Assembly: GCA_963663525.2 (NCBI GenBank)
Contig: CAXXHC010000001.1
Span: forward strand, 1,116,001-1,180,000
DNA length: 64,000 nucleotides
Direction of reading: 5' to 3'
Source of the DNA: G963663525 sp963663525
GTDB lineage: Bacteria > Myxococcota_A > SURF-8 > G963663525
Shown here: positions 14,735 to 22,488 of the stretch, one piece after another
Position numbering within the stretch: position 1 is the first letter of the stretch
Layout of the letters: every line of letters starts with the position of its first letter
Program-made: the position numbers and the translations under genes
The notes under the pieces: generated by a model
What the model was told of the DNA's origin: nothing
Seen by the model: the letters and a program-made list of their open reading frames with translations, nothing else
Databases searched by the model: none

Positions 14735-15346
14735 CGGGCCACCTCCTTTCAATCTCCAAGATACCACGACCCGTAAACACAATCAATATCGAAACGAATC
14801 CGGTCACTTGGCTTCGTTTCGTGAAAAGCGCGAAAAAAACGTCGTTCAAGACGCCATCTCGATTTCTGCAAGTCCGCGAAAACTGGCGATTCAGGGTTGG
14901 CGAACATCTCGTCCAAGACGACTTCTACGCAATTTATGGTAGCATCCGAAAGCGTTGGAATGGCAAAGGAATTGGCTCTTGCAGACGATGGCTTCCTTCT
15001 CCTGATGTCAAAACGCGGACATGCAAATGCATAATGCGGACATTGGGAAGAACCCGTCTTTGCAAGAGGCTGATTTCCCATCTAAAATCGGTCTCGTCCG
15101 ATGTCAGGAAAACCATCCCGACGCCTCCAGCCCGTCGCCCGCTTGAGGAAAGCACGAGCGCCGGCCGCGTCAAGGGCAAGCTCGCTTCGCTCGTGGCTGC
15201 GCCACCCTTGACCCGACCGTCTTACTCGTGCTGGAAAAATCATGCGGGCGACGGGCGGGGATGCCTCCGGCGGGGGCTCCGATCAAGGATGAGGCGTCGG
15301 GCGGTTTCCGTGATGAAGGGCGCAGGCCCTCATTACGGAGGCGAAC
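14735..15346. other. Intergenic, left repeat pair and hairpins before recombinase
   Basis: No gene recognised. It contains two direct GCGGACA motifs at 15010-15043 (listed separately). Further on is GC-rich DNA with imperfect hairpins, the last one (about 15306-15338, CCGTGATGAAGGGC against GGCCCTCATTACGG) ending just before the recombinase start. The minus-strand open frames here have no family features. Confidence 0.5.
15010..15043 (+). repeat. GCGGACA motifs, left group
   Basis: Two copies in direct orientation, AAAACGCGGACAT (15010-15022) and AATGCGGACATT (15033-15044), spaced about two helical turns apart. The same motif recurs four times at the other end of the recombinase gene and was not noticed elsewhere. 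Probable binding sites of the recombinase. Confidence 0.6.
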
Positions 15347-16834
15347 ATGGACAAGGTTTCGAGGACGCCCATTCGGGATCAGGCGGTTCGGGATTTCATC
15401 CACACCCGGCATTCGGCGCGCACCAAGGCCAGCTACGAGGCGATCCTGATCGAATGCTGGAAATTCATCGGCGACAAGGAATTGCCCCGAATCACGTTCA
15501 GCGACCTGGCGGCATTCAAGGACAGCCTGACTCGTCTGCATTCCAACACGGTCCACATGTACACCGTCGTGCTGCGCTGCTTTTTCAATTTCTGCGTGGA
15601 GTTGGACCTCATCGCCAAAAGCCCGGCGGCGAAGCTGAAGAGCCCCAAGGTCCAGCGACGACCCCCGGTTTTCCTGACCGAGGACGAGGCGACGCGGCTG
15701 CTCATCTCAACGAACCGCAACACGCTTTACGGCATGAGGGACTATGCCATCCTGGCTTTGCTGCTGGGCACGGGCATCCGGCTGAACGAAATCCTTCCAG
15801 TGCGCTTGGCCGATTTCTTCGTGGACGACCACCAGGACATCTTCCTCAACATCCTGCGCGGCAAGGGAGACAAGCCGAGACGGGTGAAAGTCCCGGCGGA
15901 GGTTTTCGCCGCCGTGCAGGAATTCGCTACGGCCATTTGCAAGTACAAGCCGCTGGAGCCGCGAGGCCTGCCGATTTGTCTGCGGCTACACGGATATCTG
16001 AACTGGGTGGAGGGCGACATCCCTATTGTACGCCTGAGCCAGCGGCATGTGCAGGAACTCATTCGCACGGCTGCGGATCGCGCTGGAATCCAGAAACAGG
16101 TGTCGCCGCATGTGCTGCGGCATACCTGCTTCACACTGGAGATGATCAGTGGGGCGAGCATTCTGGAAATCCAGGAACAGGCGGGCCACGGCTACCTGGG
16201 CACCACGCAGAAATACCTGCATCTCGTAGACAGCATGAAGCACAACGCCGTGAACCGCAATCCGTTGTTTCTGCGCGCCGACCCGCGCACGGAGAAGGAG
16301 GTGATCAAGCACGGCGTGGTGGAACGATTGCGCCGTCTAGGCGTGAGCGCCAAGGCCATCGAGGTGATCCGCGAGGAACTGCACCTCGGCAACCTGCGGC
16401 GGCCGGAGAAGGTCGATCCCGAACGCTGGATGCCATTGAACGAGGCTGTGGCGATGCTGAGCCACCTCGGTCGTTCGGCGCGAACCCTGATGAAGGCGAT
16501 CACGGACGGCGACGTGAAAACGCTGGAGCGTGGTTTCGGGATGTGGGTGTGGCGCGCCCAGGTGCTGGAACTGCTGGAAGAGTTTATCCAGATGCGCGAG
16601 GCGGCCAGGCTGTTCGAGGTGAACGAGAAAACGATCCGCCGCTGGATCACGAGTGGGGCGCTGGCGCAAGGACAAGAGGCGCGCCGCTGGGGCGGCAAGT
16701 GGATCGTGCGTCACACGGCGGTGGCCCGCTTGCTCGGCAAAGCGCGGACAAATCCCGTGCAAAATGCGGACATCAAGTCAAAACGCGGACAGAAAAGAGG
16801 GAGAAAACCCAGTCGAAAAGCGAAGCCTCGGTAA
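15347..16834 (+). CDS. Tyrosine recombinase fused to two excisionase-like HTH domains
   Basis: 495 residues. 10-95: SAM-like core-binding domain. 105-300: catalytic domain with R145 (GTGIRLNEI), H255 and R258 (SPHVLRHT), H281 (QAGHGYLG) and nucleophile Y290 (TTQKYLHL), all in place. 355-410: WMPLNEAVAMLSHLGRSART then a W-rich wing. 411-465: IQMREAARLFEVNEKTIRRW then GGKWIVRHTAVARLL. Each of the last two segments looks like a MerR/excisionase-type helix-turn-helix, so one chain may combine integrase and directionality factor. The basic C-terminus is encoded across the GCGGACA repeats. The ATG follows ACGGAGG. Confidence 0.85.
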   Translation: MDKVSRTPIRDQAVRDFIHTRHSARTKASYEAILIECWKFIGDKELPRITFSDLAAFKDSLTRLHSNTVHMYTVVLRCFFNFCVELDLIAKSPAAKLKSPKVQRRPPVFLTEDEATRLLISTNRNTLYGMRDYAILALLLGTGIRLNEILPVRLADFFVDDHQDIFLNILRGKGDKPRRVKVPAEVFAAVQEFATAICKYKPLEPRGLPICLRLHGYLNWVEGDIPIVRLSQRHVQELIRTAADRAGIQKQVSPHVLRHTCFTLEMISGASILEIQEQAGHGYLGTTQKYLHLVDSMKHNAVNRNPLFLRADPRTEKEVIKHGVVERLRRLGVSAKAIEVIREELHLGNLRRPEKVDPERWMPLNEAVAMLSHLGRSARTLMKAITDGDVKTLERGFGMWVWRAQVLELLEEFIQMREAARLFEVNEKTIRRWITSGALAQGQEARRWGGKWIVRHTAVARLLGKARTNPVQNADIKSKRGQKRGRKPSRKAKPR

Positions 16835-16845
16835 AACGCGGACAT
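16739..16845 (+). repeat. GCGGACA motifs, right group
   Basis: Four direct copies: AAAGCGCGGACA (16739), AAAATGCGGACAT (16761), AAAACGCGGACA (16780) and AAAACGCGGACAT (16833). Three fall inside the last codons of the recombinase gene; the fourth lies at its stop. With the left pair they bracket the gene, as recombinase arm or core sites would. Confidence 0.65.
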
Positions 16846-17000
16846 CAGCCACCGTTCATCAGACCCGCACGGCGCGTACATCATTTTTACCTGAACAATA
16901 AAAGCCTGCGATTACAGCAAGTTGACCCCAAGGTTCACTTGAATTTCGCCAACTTGCTCTTGGACGATAAAAATCAACAAGCATTACAGGAGGTTATCTT

Positions 17001-17213
17001 ATGCCTATCGAAGTAACATGTCCACATTGTTCCGGGTTGGCCGAGTGGCGGGGATGTGCATCCTGCGGCGATGATATGGGGATCCTGGTGTGCCGCGAAT
17101 GCGGATTCACCATGCCGGGGATCTCGTTGTCCTCGCTCCATACCGGGACCGACTCCGGAGAACAAAAAGTAGATGAAAATCAAGACGTTGAGGGGGATAC
17201 ATGCCGCCGGTAG
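17001..17213 (+). CDS. Small double zinc-ribbon protein
   Basis: 70 residues with CPHC, CASC and CREC knuckles (CPHCSGLAEWRGCASCGDDM, then ILVCRECGFTMPG), enough to bind one or two zinc ions. The start follows ACAGGAGGTTATCTT, an almost perfect ribosome binding site. It ends three bases from the convergent recombinase gene. Small zinc-ribbon proteins of this kind are common in mobile islands; the role is unknown. Confidence 0.7.
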   Translation: MPIEVTCPHCSGLAEWRGCASCGDDMGILVCRECGFTMPGISLSSLHTGTDSGEQKVDENQDVEGDTCRR

Positions 17214-17215
17214 TC

Positions 17216-18100
17216 TCACAGGCTTTCGATGGCGTCCTCCAGGAACTCGGCGTCCGGATGGACGTAGATCCGGGTTGCCTCAATGGTGCGATGTCCCATC
17301 GCCCGGCCTACCAGGACGAGATCTTTCGTTTTGCGGTACAGCCGTGTACCAAACGTATGGCGCAGCGAATGAACACTCAGTCCTGGCCTGTTGATCCCGG
17401 CCCAGGTCAGCCAGAGTTTGAAGCGGGTTTGGACTTGCCTCGTGGAAATCCTGGTGTTTCGGTTCGAAAGAAAGAGTGCCGTGGAATGGGTGTCCATGTC
17501 GGCACGGATTCTCAGGTATTTACGCAGCCATCGTCGGAGATCGGAGTTCAGAAAGCGCGTTTCCGTCCGTCCTCCCTTGGCATGGATGGTGAGATGCTTG
17601 GTTTCCAGATCCACATCGGCGATGTCCAGGCCGACCAGCTCGGAGAGTCGGATCCCTGTGCCGAGCATAAGCGCGGCCATCACTCGATCTCGTTGTGCAA
17701 CGGTTCCCTTCCGGGAGGTCAGTTCCCGGAGGAATCGTTTGCGTTCCGGCTCGGTAAAGGCCGAGGGAGACTTTCGGGAGGCTCGTCGGATTTCCAAGGC
17801 TCGGGACGGATCGCGATCGACGACACCGGTCTGTTCCAGCCATCGCCCAAACGATTTCAATGCAGCCTTGGTTCGGTTGATGGTGACCTCGGCTTTTCGT
17901 TCCCCGGAGATCTTGAGACAAACTTCGTCCGAAGCGACGAAGCGAGCCATCCTGTCCGGCGTCAGGGTTTTTACCGGAATGTCTCCGAGGAAGACTTGAA
18001 GCAGATCGAGATCCCGATGGTAACCCTCGATGGTCCTTGGACTTTTTCCGTTCGCCCTCAAGTGAAAAGCGAAGTCCTCGATGGCCTGGAAAAGACGCAT
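17216..18100 (-). CDS. XerC/D-like tyrosine recombinase
   Basis: 294 residues, standard length. The N-terminal core-binding domain includes FAFHLRANGKSPRTIEGYHR. Catalytic residues are seen in GTGIRLSELVGLD (Arg), LSVHSLRHTFGTRL (His, Arg), GRAMGHRTIEATRIYVHP (His, Tyr). It starts three bases after the DUF4314 gene, in one minus-strand operon with the small genes upstream. It is probably the integrase of the phage-like island or a resolvase. Confidence 0.92.
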   Translation of the reverse strand: MRLFQAIEDFAFHLRANGKSPRTIEGYHRDLDLLQVFLGDIPVKTLTPDRMARFVASDEVCLKISGERKAEVTINRTKAALKSFGRWLEQTGVVDRDPSRALEIRRASRKSPSAFTEPERKRFLRELTSRKGTVAQRDRVMAALMLGTGIRLSELVGLDIADVDLETKHLTIHAKGGRTETRFLNSDLRRWLRKYLRIRADMDTHSTALFLSNRNTRISTRQVQTRFKLWLTWAGINRPGLSVHSLRHTFGTRLYRKTKDLVLVGRAMGHRTIEATRIYVHPDAEFLEDAIESL

Positions 18101-18103
18101 GGG

Positions 18104-18307
18104 TCACTTCCCCCGTTCGATGATTTCGAAAAGATCCACACCGGGAACCAAAAACAAGGATCGATTCACTCCAATCCAGTCGACCTCGATTTGAGCCAAG
18201 GGGCCTTCGGTGACTTCGACTACGACACCTACCGTGCCGGATGGGATGGGATCGGGGTCGTCCGGCATGGCAACCAAGCGAATTTTATCGCCTTTTTGTA
18301 CGTGCAT
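18104..18307 (-). CDS. DUF4314-family small protein
   Basis: 67 residues from the ATG after AAAGGAGAACACC. The sequence KGDKIRLVAMPDDPDPIPSG, then GVVVEVTE and SLFLVPGVDLFEII, is the DUF4314 pattern (a small beta-barrel-like domain of unknown function found on phages and conjugative islands). It is immediately upstream of the recombinase gene. Confidence 0.8.
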   Translation of the reverse strand: MHVQKGDKIRLVAMPDDPDPIPSGTVGVVVEVTEGPLAQIEVDWIGVNRSLFLVPGVDLFEIIERGK

Positions 18308-18376
18308 GGTGTTCTCCTTTCGGATCAAGAAACGGCCTCGGTCATGAATACCGGGACCGTTTCGAGTGGGGATCGA

Positions 18377-18844
18377 TTAGGCTTCTGTTCCGGTTTCGAC
18401 CTGTTGGTCGGGTTCCGATTCGATGGTTGGTTCATCGACTACTGCCTCGTTCTCCGCGTTGTCCTGCTTGCTCATCGCTTTCGTCTGTTTCTCTTTCGGC
18501 TCAAGAAAGCGTCGTTCAGATTTCGGCAAAGCGAGGGTCGTGCAGTGACCTTGCTCGTGCCACCAGACGAGGGCGGAGCGGACGATCCGTCGGATCTGCA
18601 GGATGCTGGCCTGGGCTCGTGGTTTCAAACCATCCTTTCCCGGTTGCATGGTGGCCGCTTCGCTTTTGAAAAACGTGCTGACATGGACCGGCAGGATGTT
18701 GCCGACCTCTTTGTCTTCGCCCATGGCGGCGATCAGCAAATCGAGAGTCCTTCTGGCTGTCCCGAGGGTGCTGGGCTTTTTGCCGATGGCTTTCAGATGC
18801 TCCAGGTACTCGGTGCAGGCTTGTTTCAGGGTTACGGTGGTCAT
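18377..18844 (-). CDS. Stand-alone recombinase core-binding (SAM-like) domain protein
   Basis: 155 residues. The first 115 resemble only the N-terminal DNA-binding domain of tyrosine recombinases (YLEHLKAIGKKPSTLGTARR, then LPVHVSTFFKSE and RRIVRSALVWWHEQG). There is no catalytic domain; the C-terminus is an acidic tail (ENEAVVDEPTIESEPDQQ). The start follows AGGAGG. It may compete for or help organise recombinase sites. Being followed by DUF4314 and a full recombinase, it looks like a dedicated partner rather than a truncation. Confidence 0.68.
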   Translation of the reverse strand: MTTVTLKQACTEYLEHLKAIGKKPSTLGTARRTLDLLIAAMGEDKEVGNILPVHVSTFFKSEAATMQPGKDGLKPRAQASILQIRRIVRSALVWWHEQGHCTTLALPKSERRFLEPKEKQTKAMSKQDNAENEAVVDEPTIESEPDQQVETGTEA

Positions 18845-18889
18845 GGTTTCTTCCTCCTGTTCGGGGTGGGTGATGGTGGCCGGGATGGG

Positions 18890-19207
18890 TTACGGTCCAG
18901 CCGGTCCGTTGCGGTATCCTTCGCTTGTGATCAAGTAGCGCATCCGCTCCGGATCGAGTTGTACGCTCGGGTGTGTAGCGGTCATGAATTCAATGGCAGC
19001 GACCACCGGCAGCACGGCCTCGCCCGATACCCAGACCGCGATGGGCGCTCGCCAGTCCTTTGGATCGCAGACCAGGTTGAAAACCTGTTTCAACTCGTCG
19101 ATGTCGTAGCCTTTGTAGCGGGAGAAGTCGTCGTTCATTCCGGTGAGATCCGCCTGGATGGTGATGCCGTCGATCGTGGCTTCGAGGATGCGTGCCTGGT
19201 CGTTCAT
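18890..19207 (-). CDS. Hypothetical protein of the phage-like island
   Basis: 105 residues, no recognised family. ILEATIDGITIQADLTG, then YKGYDIDELKQVFNLVCDP and WRAPIAVWVSGEAVLPVVAA suggest a small alpha/beta domain. It starts after GGGAGGACGGAACC and lies in the same minus-strand operon as the coiled-coil protein and the recombinase. Function unknown. Confidence 0.65.
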   Translation of the reverse strand: MNDQARILEATIDGITIQADLTGMNDDFSRYKGYDIDELKQVFNLVCDPKDWRAPIAVWVSGEAVLPVVAAIEFMTATHPSVQLDPERMRYLITSEGYRNGPAGP

Positions 19208-19228
19208 GGTTCCGTCCTCCCGGGTTCT

Positions 19229-19429
19229 TTAGTCGTCGATGTCTTCGTTTTTCAAAAAAGCTTCGATCTGATGCAATTCGTGGCTGATATGCCCCAGGTC
19301 ACCCGCGAAGCCATAGTTCCGTTCGTCTTGTTTGAATTCCCGCTGGTGGCGATCCAGTTCTTTACGGATCGTCTCCATCCGCTGCCTGATTTCTTTCATC
19401 CGGGTTTCGTAGGTTTGTTTGGCGCTCAT
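19229..19429 (-). CDS. Small coiled-coil protein
   Basis: 66 residues, almost entirely helical and charged (TRMKEIRQRMETIRKELDRH), likely a short coiled coil. The start follows CAAGGAGAGCACG. It is the first gene of the minus-strand operon leading to the recombinase. No function can be assigned. Confidence 0.65.
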   Translation of the reverse strand: MSAKQTYETRMKEIRQRMETIRKELDRHQREFKQDERNYGFAGDLGHISHELHQIEAFLKNEDIDD

Positions 19430-19821
19430 CGTGCTCTCCTTGGTTCGGGGTTGGTGGTTTCTCTCGCGTTGTCCATGTCATGTTGCGAAAGGTGTTCCAC
19501 TTTTCATGGTTTTCGAAAAGAAATGCGACGTGCCAACCCTGCGGATTCTTTAGGCTTTTCGGGTTTCGGAATCTGTGTGAAAATCTTGATTTCTCTCTTT
19601 ACCGAACCATGTGACCCACAGGGTCTACGCCATGGACGCAAAAGGTCTACGAATCTCCAAATCCCCGGAATCTCGCAGGAATTTCGCTTGAAAGAAGGGT
19701 CAAAGATTGACACCGGTTGGCGTAAAAGTTCGTCGCTATGGGGCGACTTTTGGGGAAAGCCATATTTACAACTTCAAACTGGCAATCTGAAACATCGTCT
19801 TTTACTCATGGGAAAGTTACG
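19430..19821. other. Divergent intergenic region before the terminase gene
   Basis: No gene recognised; it separates the minus-strand recombinase operon from the plus-strand packaging genes and so probably holds divergent promoters. A hairpin with AAAAGT and ACTTTT arms around a GTCGC/GGCGAC stem lies near 19727-19750. Open frames on both strands here show no family features. Confidence 0.4.
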
Positions 19822-21375
19822 ATGACGAATACAACGAACAACAAACAAGTCCTGACCGACGAAGAACGAGCCATCGTCGCCACCCTGTCCAGTCCCGCCA
19901 AGTGGGGTGAAGCGTTTCTACTCAACCGCGACAACACATCCCGGCGATATCGCGAGTATCAGCGGGAAGATCTGGAGTGTCCATCCCCTCGGGTGGTCCA
20001 CATGGACGGACGTGCCGTGGGAAAGACCGTCGATCTGTCCACGCTGGTGCTTTGGTTCGCATTTACCCATCCGGGAAAATCCGCGTTGATTGCCGCACCG
20101 TACCAGGGGCATCTGGATACCATCATCGAGGAAGTGGAATTTCAGATCGACCATGTCGACGCGTTACGGGATTCCCTGGCCCGAAACGCGAAGGGACGTC
20201 CCCGGATCAAACGCCAGCCGTATTTCGAAATTGCCTTCACCAACGGAGTGATGCTGTACTTCCGTCCAGCCGGAGATCGCGGCACGGCCTTTCGATCGCT
20301 GCATGTGGATTATCTGCTGGTGGACGAAGCAGCGTGGCTGCCGGAGGCGGCCTGGCATGCCTTGCGTCAATGTCTCAATGCGGGAGGCCTGTTTCGGATC
20401 TATTCGACTCCCAACGGTTTGCGCGACACAACCTACTACCGGATTACCGAGGATGTAGAGAAAGAGTGGACCCACTTCCACTGGCCGAGTTGGATCGCGC
20501 CGGATTGGGACGAGCAACGTGAGCGGGATTTGCTGGCCTTCTACGGAGGTCGGGATACCCCGGGCTGGCAGCACGAAGTGGCTGGAGAACACGGAAAACC
20601 GTCGTATGGCGCATTTAACGTATCGCAGGTGATACGCGCAATGACGATTTTGCCCAACTACAGGAAGGTTACCATCACAGGTGAAGCGCTGGAAAGCTGC
20701 GAAAACGAAGCCGCCATTCGTGACCGTATCGAGCACATTCTCAATCTGCCGGGAGGCCAAGGAACATACTGGCTCGGTGGCGATCTTGGCTATACCTCCG
20801 ATCCCACAGAAATCCTGCTTTTTGAAGAAGACGAAGACGACCGGCTGTCACTTCTCCTACGTGTCCACGCCGAACACGTCGCCTATCCGGTGATTACGGA
20901 GATCATCGCACTGATCGATCGGTTGTATGTTCCCTTGGGTCTGGGAGTGGATCGTGGCGGCAACGGCATGAGCGTGGTGCAGGAGTTGCTCGGCCTGGAC
21001 AAATACCGGGACCTGCATCTGGCGGGACGGCTCGTCGGCTACGACTTCGGCGGGACCATTGCGGTGGGTGAAGACAATGCGGGCAAGCCCATCAAGAAGC
21101 GAGTAAAAGAGCAGATGACAGCGTTGATCAACGAGAGCCTTAATGCCCGCATGCTGAAACTGCCGAAATCCGACCATGAAATCGAGGATCAACTCTGTAC
21201 CCAGACCTACATTCTCACGAACAACGGAGTGGTCTATTCGAAAGGCCACGATCATTGCGTGGATGCGATCCGCTGTGCCCTACTGCGACGCGCCCAAGAA
21301 CGGTACGAAAGCTACGACCCGGTGGAGATTGTTGTCAACCTCCGGCCCGTACCTCTGAATCGAATCATCTACTGA
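19822..21375 (+). CDS. Phage terminase large subunit
   Basis: 517 residues. The ATPase domain has a Walker A-like MDGRAVGKTVDL near residue 65 and a Walker B YLLVDEAAWL near 170, then the coupling motif YSTPNG. The nuclease domain has LGGDLGYTSDPTE and LGVDRGGNGMSVVQELL acidic sites. It packages phage DNA into the prohead. I chose the ATG of MTNTTNNK; an earlier in-frame ATG would add 28 atypical residues. It is followed by an inserted toxin-antitoxin block and then the portal gene. Confidence 0.88.
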   Translation: MTNTTNNKQVLTDEERAIVATLSSPAKWGEAFLLNRDNTSRRYREYQREDLECPSPRVVHMDGRAVGKTVDLSTLVLWFAFTHPGKSALIAAPYQGHLDTIIEEVEFQIDHVDALRDSLARNAKGRPRIKRQPYFEIAFTNGVMLYFRPAGDRGTAFRSLHVDYLLVDEAAWLPEAAWHALRQCLNAGGLFRIYSTPNGLRDTTYYRITEDVEKEWTHFHWPSWIAPDWDEQRERDLLAFYGGRDTPGWQHEVAGEHGKPSYGAFNVSQVIRAMTILPNYRKVTITGEALESCENEAAIRDRIEHILNLPGGQGTYWLGGDLGYTSDPTEILLFEEDEDDRLSLLLRVHAEHVAYPVITEIIALIDRLYVPLGLGVDRGGNGMSVVQELLGLDKYRDLHLAGRLVGYDFGGTIAVGEDNAGKPIKKRVKEQMTALINESLNARMLKLPKSDHEIEDQLCTQTYILTNNGVVYSKGHDHCVDAIRCALLRRAQERYESYDPVEIVVNLRPVPLNRIIY

Positions 21376-21423
21376 GGGGATTTTGATGGGAAAGCTCTCG
21401 AAAAGCGACCTTCCAGCAGTTCG

Positions 21424-21651
21424 TCAATCACGGATTTTCTTGGATTCTGTATGCTCTCTATCGTCCAAATCTCCATCCCAGGCTATTTTGCCCCTTTTCG
21501 CACGAAACTGGTCAATGCGCTTACGTCGCACCCATTCAGTGATGGCGCAATTGACGGCTTCGGTCCTTGTTTTGGCGTCCGTGAAACGCATCAAATCCCG
21601 AAGAATGTCTTCGTCTATGTGGATGGTCGTCCGCATGTCGTTTTCCATCAT
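21424..21651 (-). CDS. VapB-type antitoxin without its own toxin
   Basis: 75 residues; MRTTIHIDEDILRDLMRFTD followed by KTRTEAVNCAITEWVRRK is the short ribbon-helix-helix VapB pattern. Three possible ATGs (21651, 21648, 21636); the third gives the usual MRTTIHID start. No toxin gene follows it: the terminase gene ends 48 bases further on. It sits just downstream of a complete vapBC pair on the same strand and may be the residue of a second module or an anti-addiction copy. Confidence 0.75.
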   Translation of the reverse strand: MMENDMRTTIHIDEDILRDLMRFTDAKTRTEAVNCAITEWVRRKRIDQFRAKRGKIAWDGDLDDREHTESKKIRD

Positions 21652-21672
21652 CTCCGCGGTCTATTCAGACAA

Positions 21673-22077
21673 TCATGCTTGGTCTGTCTTGCCCTCTTGG
21701 AGCCCAGGCACGTCCTTGAAGTGTTTGTCGAGGGTCAGAATTGCTGTTTTGTGTTTCAGGCACAGGTGGGCAATCAGCACATCCATCGACGGCAAAGTGC
21801 GGCCCTTTTTACGTAGAGCGATATCCAATTCACCGGCCTCACCCCAATCGCTCTCATCAAAAGGCAAGCGGTGCAGAGCGTCCAACAGTGGCATCACCTT
21901 CTTCCGCTCGCTGGGTTTCAGTCCGCGCCGGATTTCAAAAAGGACCGGGCCACAGGTGAATGCCCTATCCTCGTCCAGAAGCTTGCGAATCGACTCCACC
22001 ACCCAGGGGGTTGTTTCCCGGAAGGCGTCGATCCAGGCGGATGTGTCGATCAAAACGGGCCTGGTTTTAGCGGCCAT
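21673..22077 (-). CDS. vapC: PIN-domain toxin VapC
   Basis: 134 residues. PIN-domain acidic residues appear in VLIDTSAWIDAF, VLFEIRRGLKP, SMDVLIAHLCLKH and ILTLDKHFKDVPGL, so all four are present and the RNase should be active. I prefer the ATG at 22077 over the GTG nine bases upstream. The gene overlaps the end of its antitoxin gene. Confidence 0.88.
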   Translation of the reverse strand: MAAKTRPVLIDTSAWIDAFRETTPWVVESIRKLLDEDRAFTCGPVLFEIRRGLKPSERKKVMPLLDALHRLPFDESDWGEAGELDIALRKKGRTLPSMDVLIAHLCLKHKTAILTLDKHFKDVPGLQEGKTDQA

Positions 22078-22312
22078 CTTTCGCACCTGCGCCTTCCAGC
22101 AGCCGAGCGCGTTTCCGGTCGGCTTTTTCCTGCTTCTTCAACGCATCGTCATCCACCTCGATACGCCCCAGCAGCCCGGCCAGTTTCCTGAGCTTTGTGC
22201 GCCGAATCTGTTCCTTGACGGCAGTAGTGACGGCGGCGGTCTTGGTTTTCTCTCCGGAGAGGTGGAGCAATTCACTCACCAGGGATCCATCGAGAGTCAC
22301 ATTGGTTCGCAT
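22067..22312 (-). CDS. vapB: VapB antitoxin
   Basis: 81 residues, MRTNVTLDGSLVSELLHLSG and KTAAVTTAVKEQIRRTKLRK, a ribbon-helix-helix VapB. The start follows GAAGGAGGTCTGCC. The overlap with vapC indicates coupled expression. The pair interrupts the terminase-portal gene order and reads against it. Confidence 0.88.
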   Translation of the reverse strand: MRTNVTLDGSLVSELLHLSGEKTKTAAVTTAVKEQIRRTKLRKLAGLLGRIEVDDDALKKQEKADRKRARLLEGAGAKDGR

Positions 22313-22342
22313 GGCAGACCTCCTTCACATAATCTTAGCTCT

Positions 22343-22372
22343 ATTGTGTGCGATACATATACACAAGTCAAG
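22343..22372 (-). promoter_or_regulatory. Promoter and operator of vapBC
   Basis: On the minus strand TTGACT (22366-22371) and CACAAT (22343-22348) are spaced by 17 bases. The inverted repeat TTGTGT...ACACAA (22344-22366) overlaps both boxes, a fitting operator for VapBC autoregulation. Matched by eye. Confidence 0.5.
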
Positions 22373-22488
22373 GATGATTATAGCACAGACAAGGAAAGCA
22401 GGATTACACAAACATGACAAATCGTAAGACCTGACGACAACAGCAAGGGACAAACCAATTATCAGAAACCTTTACTGAGGAGAAAATC

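Noticed and set aside
14266..17016. Plus-strand open frame of 916 codons
   Set aside because: It overlaps vapBC in antisense and the 495-residue recombinase in another frame; its translation is Arg/Gly-rich and resembles no protein.
15347..18844. Recombinase-in-trio (RIT) element
   Set aside because: Three recombinase-related genes are close together, but they are not in one orientation and one lacks a catalytic domain, unlike RIT elements.
17201..19825. Plus-strand open frame of 874 codons
   Set aside because: It is the antisense of the recombinase, DUF4314 and small phage genes, which have clear family motifs and ribosome binding sites on the minus strand; the plus-strand translation has no features.
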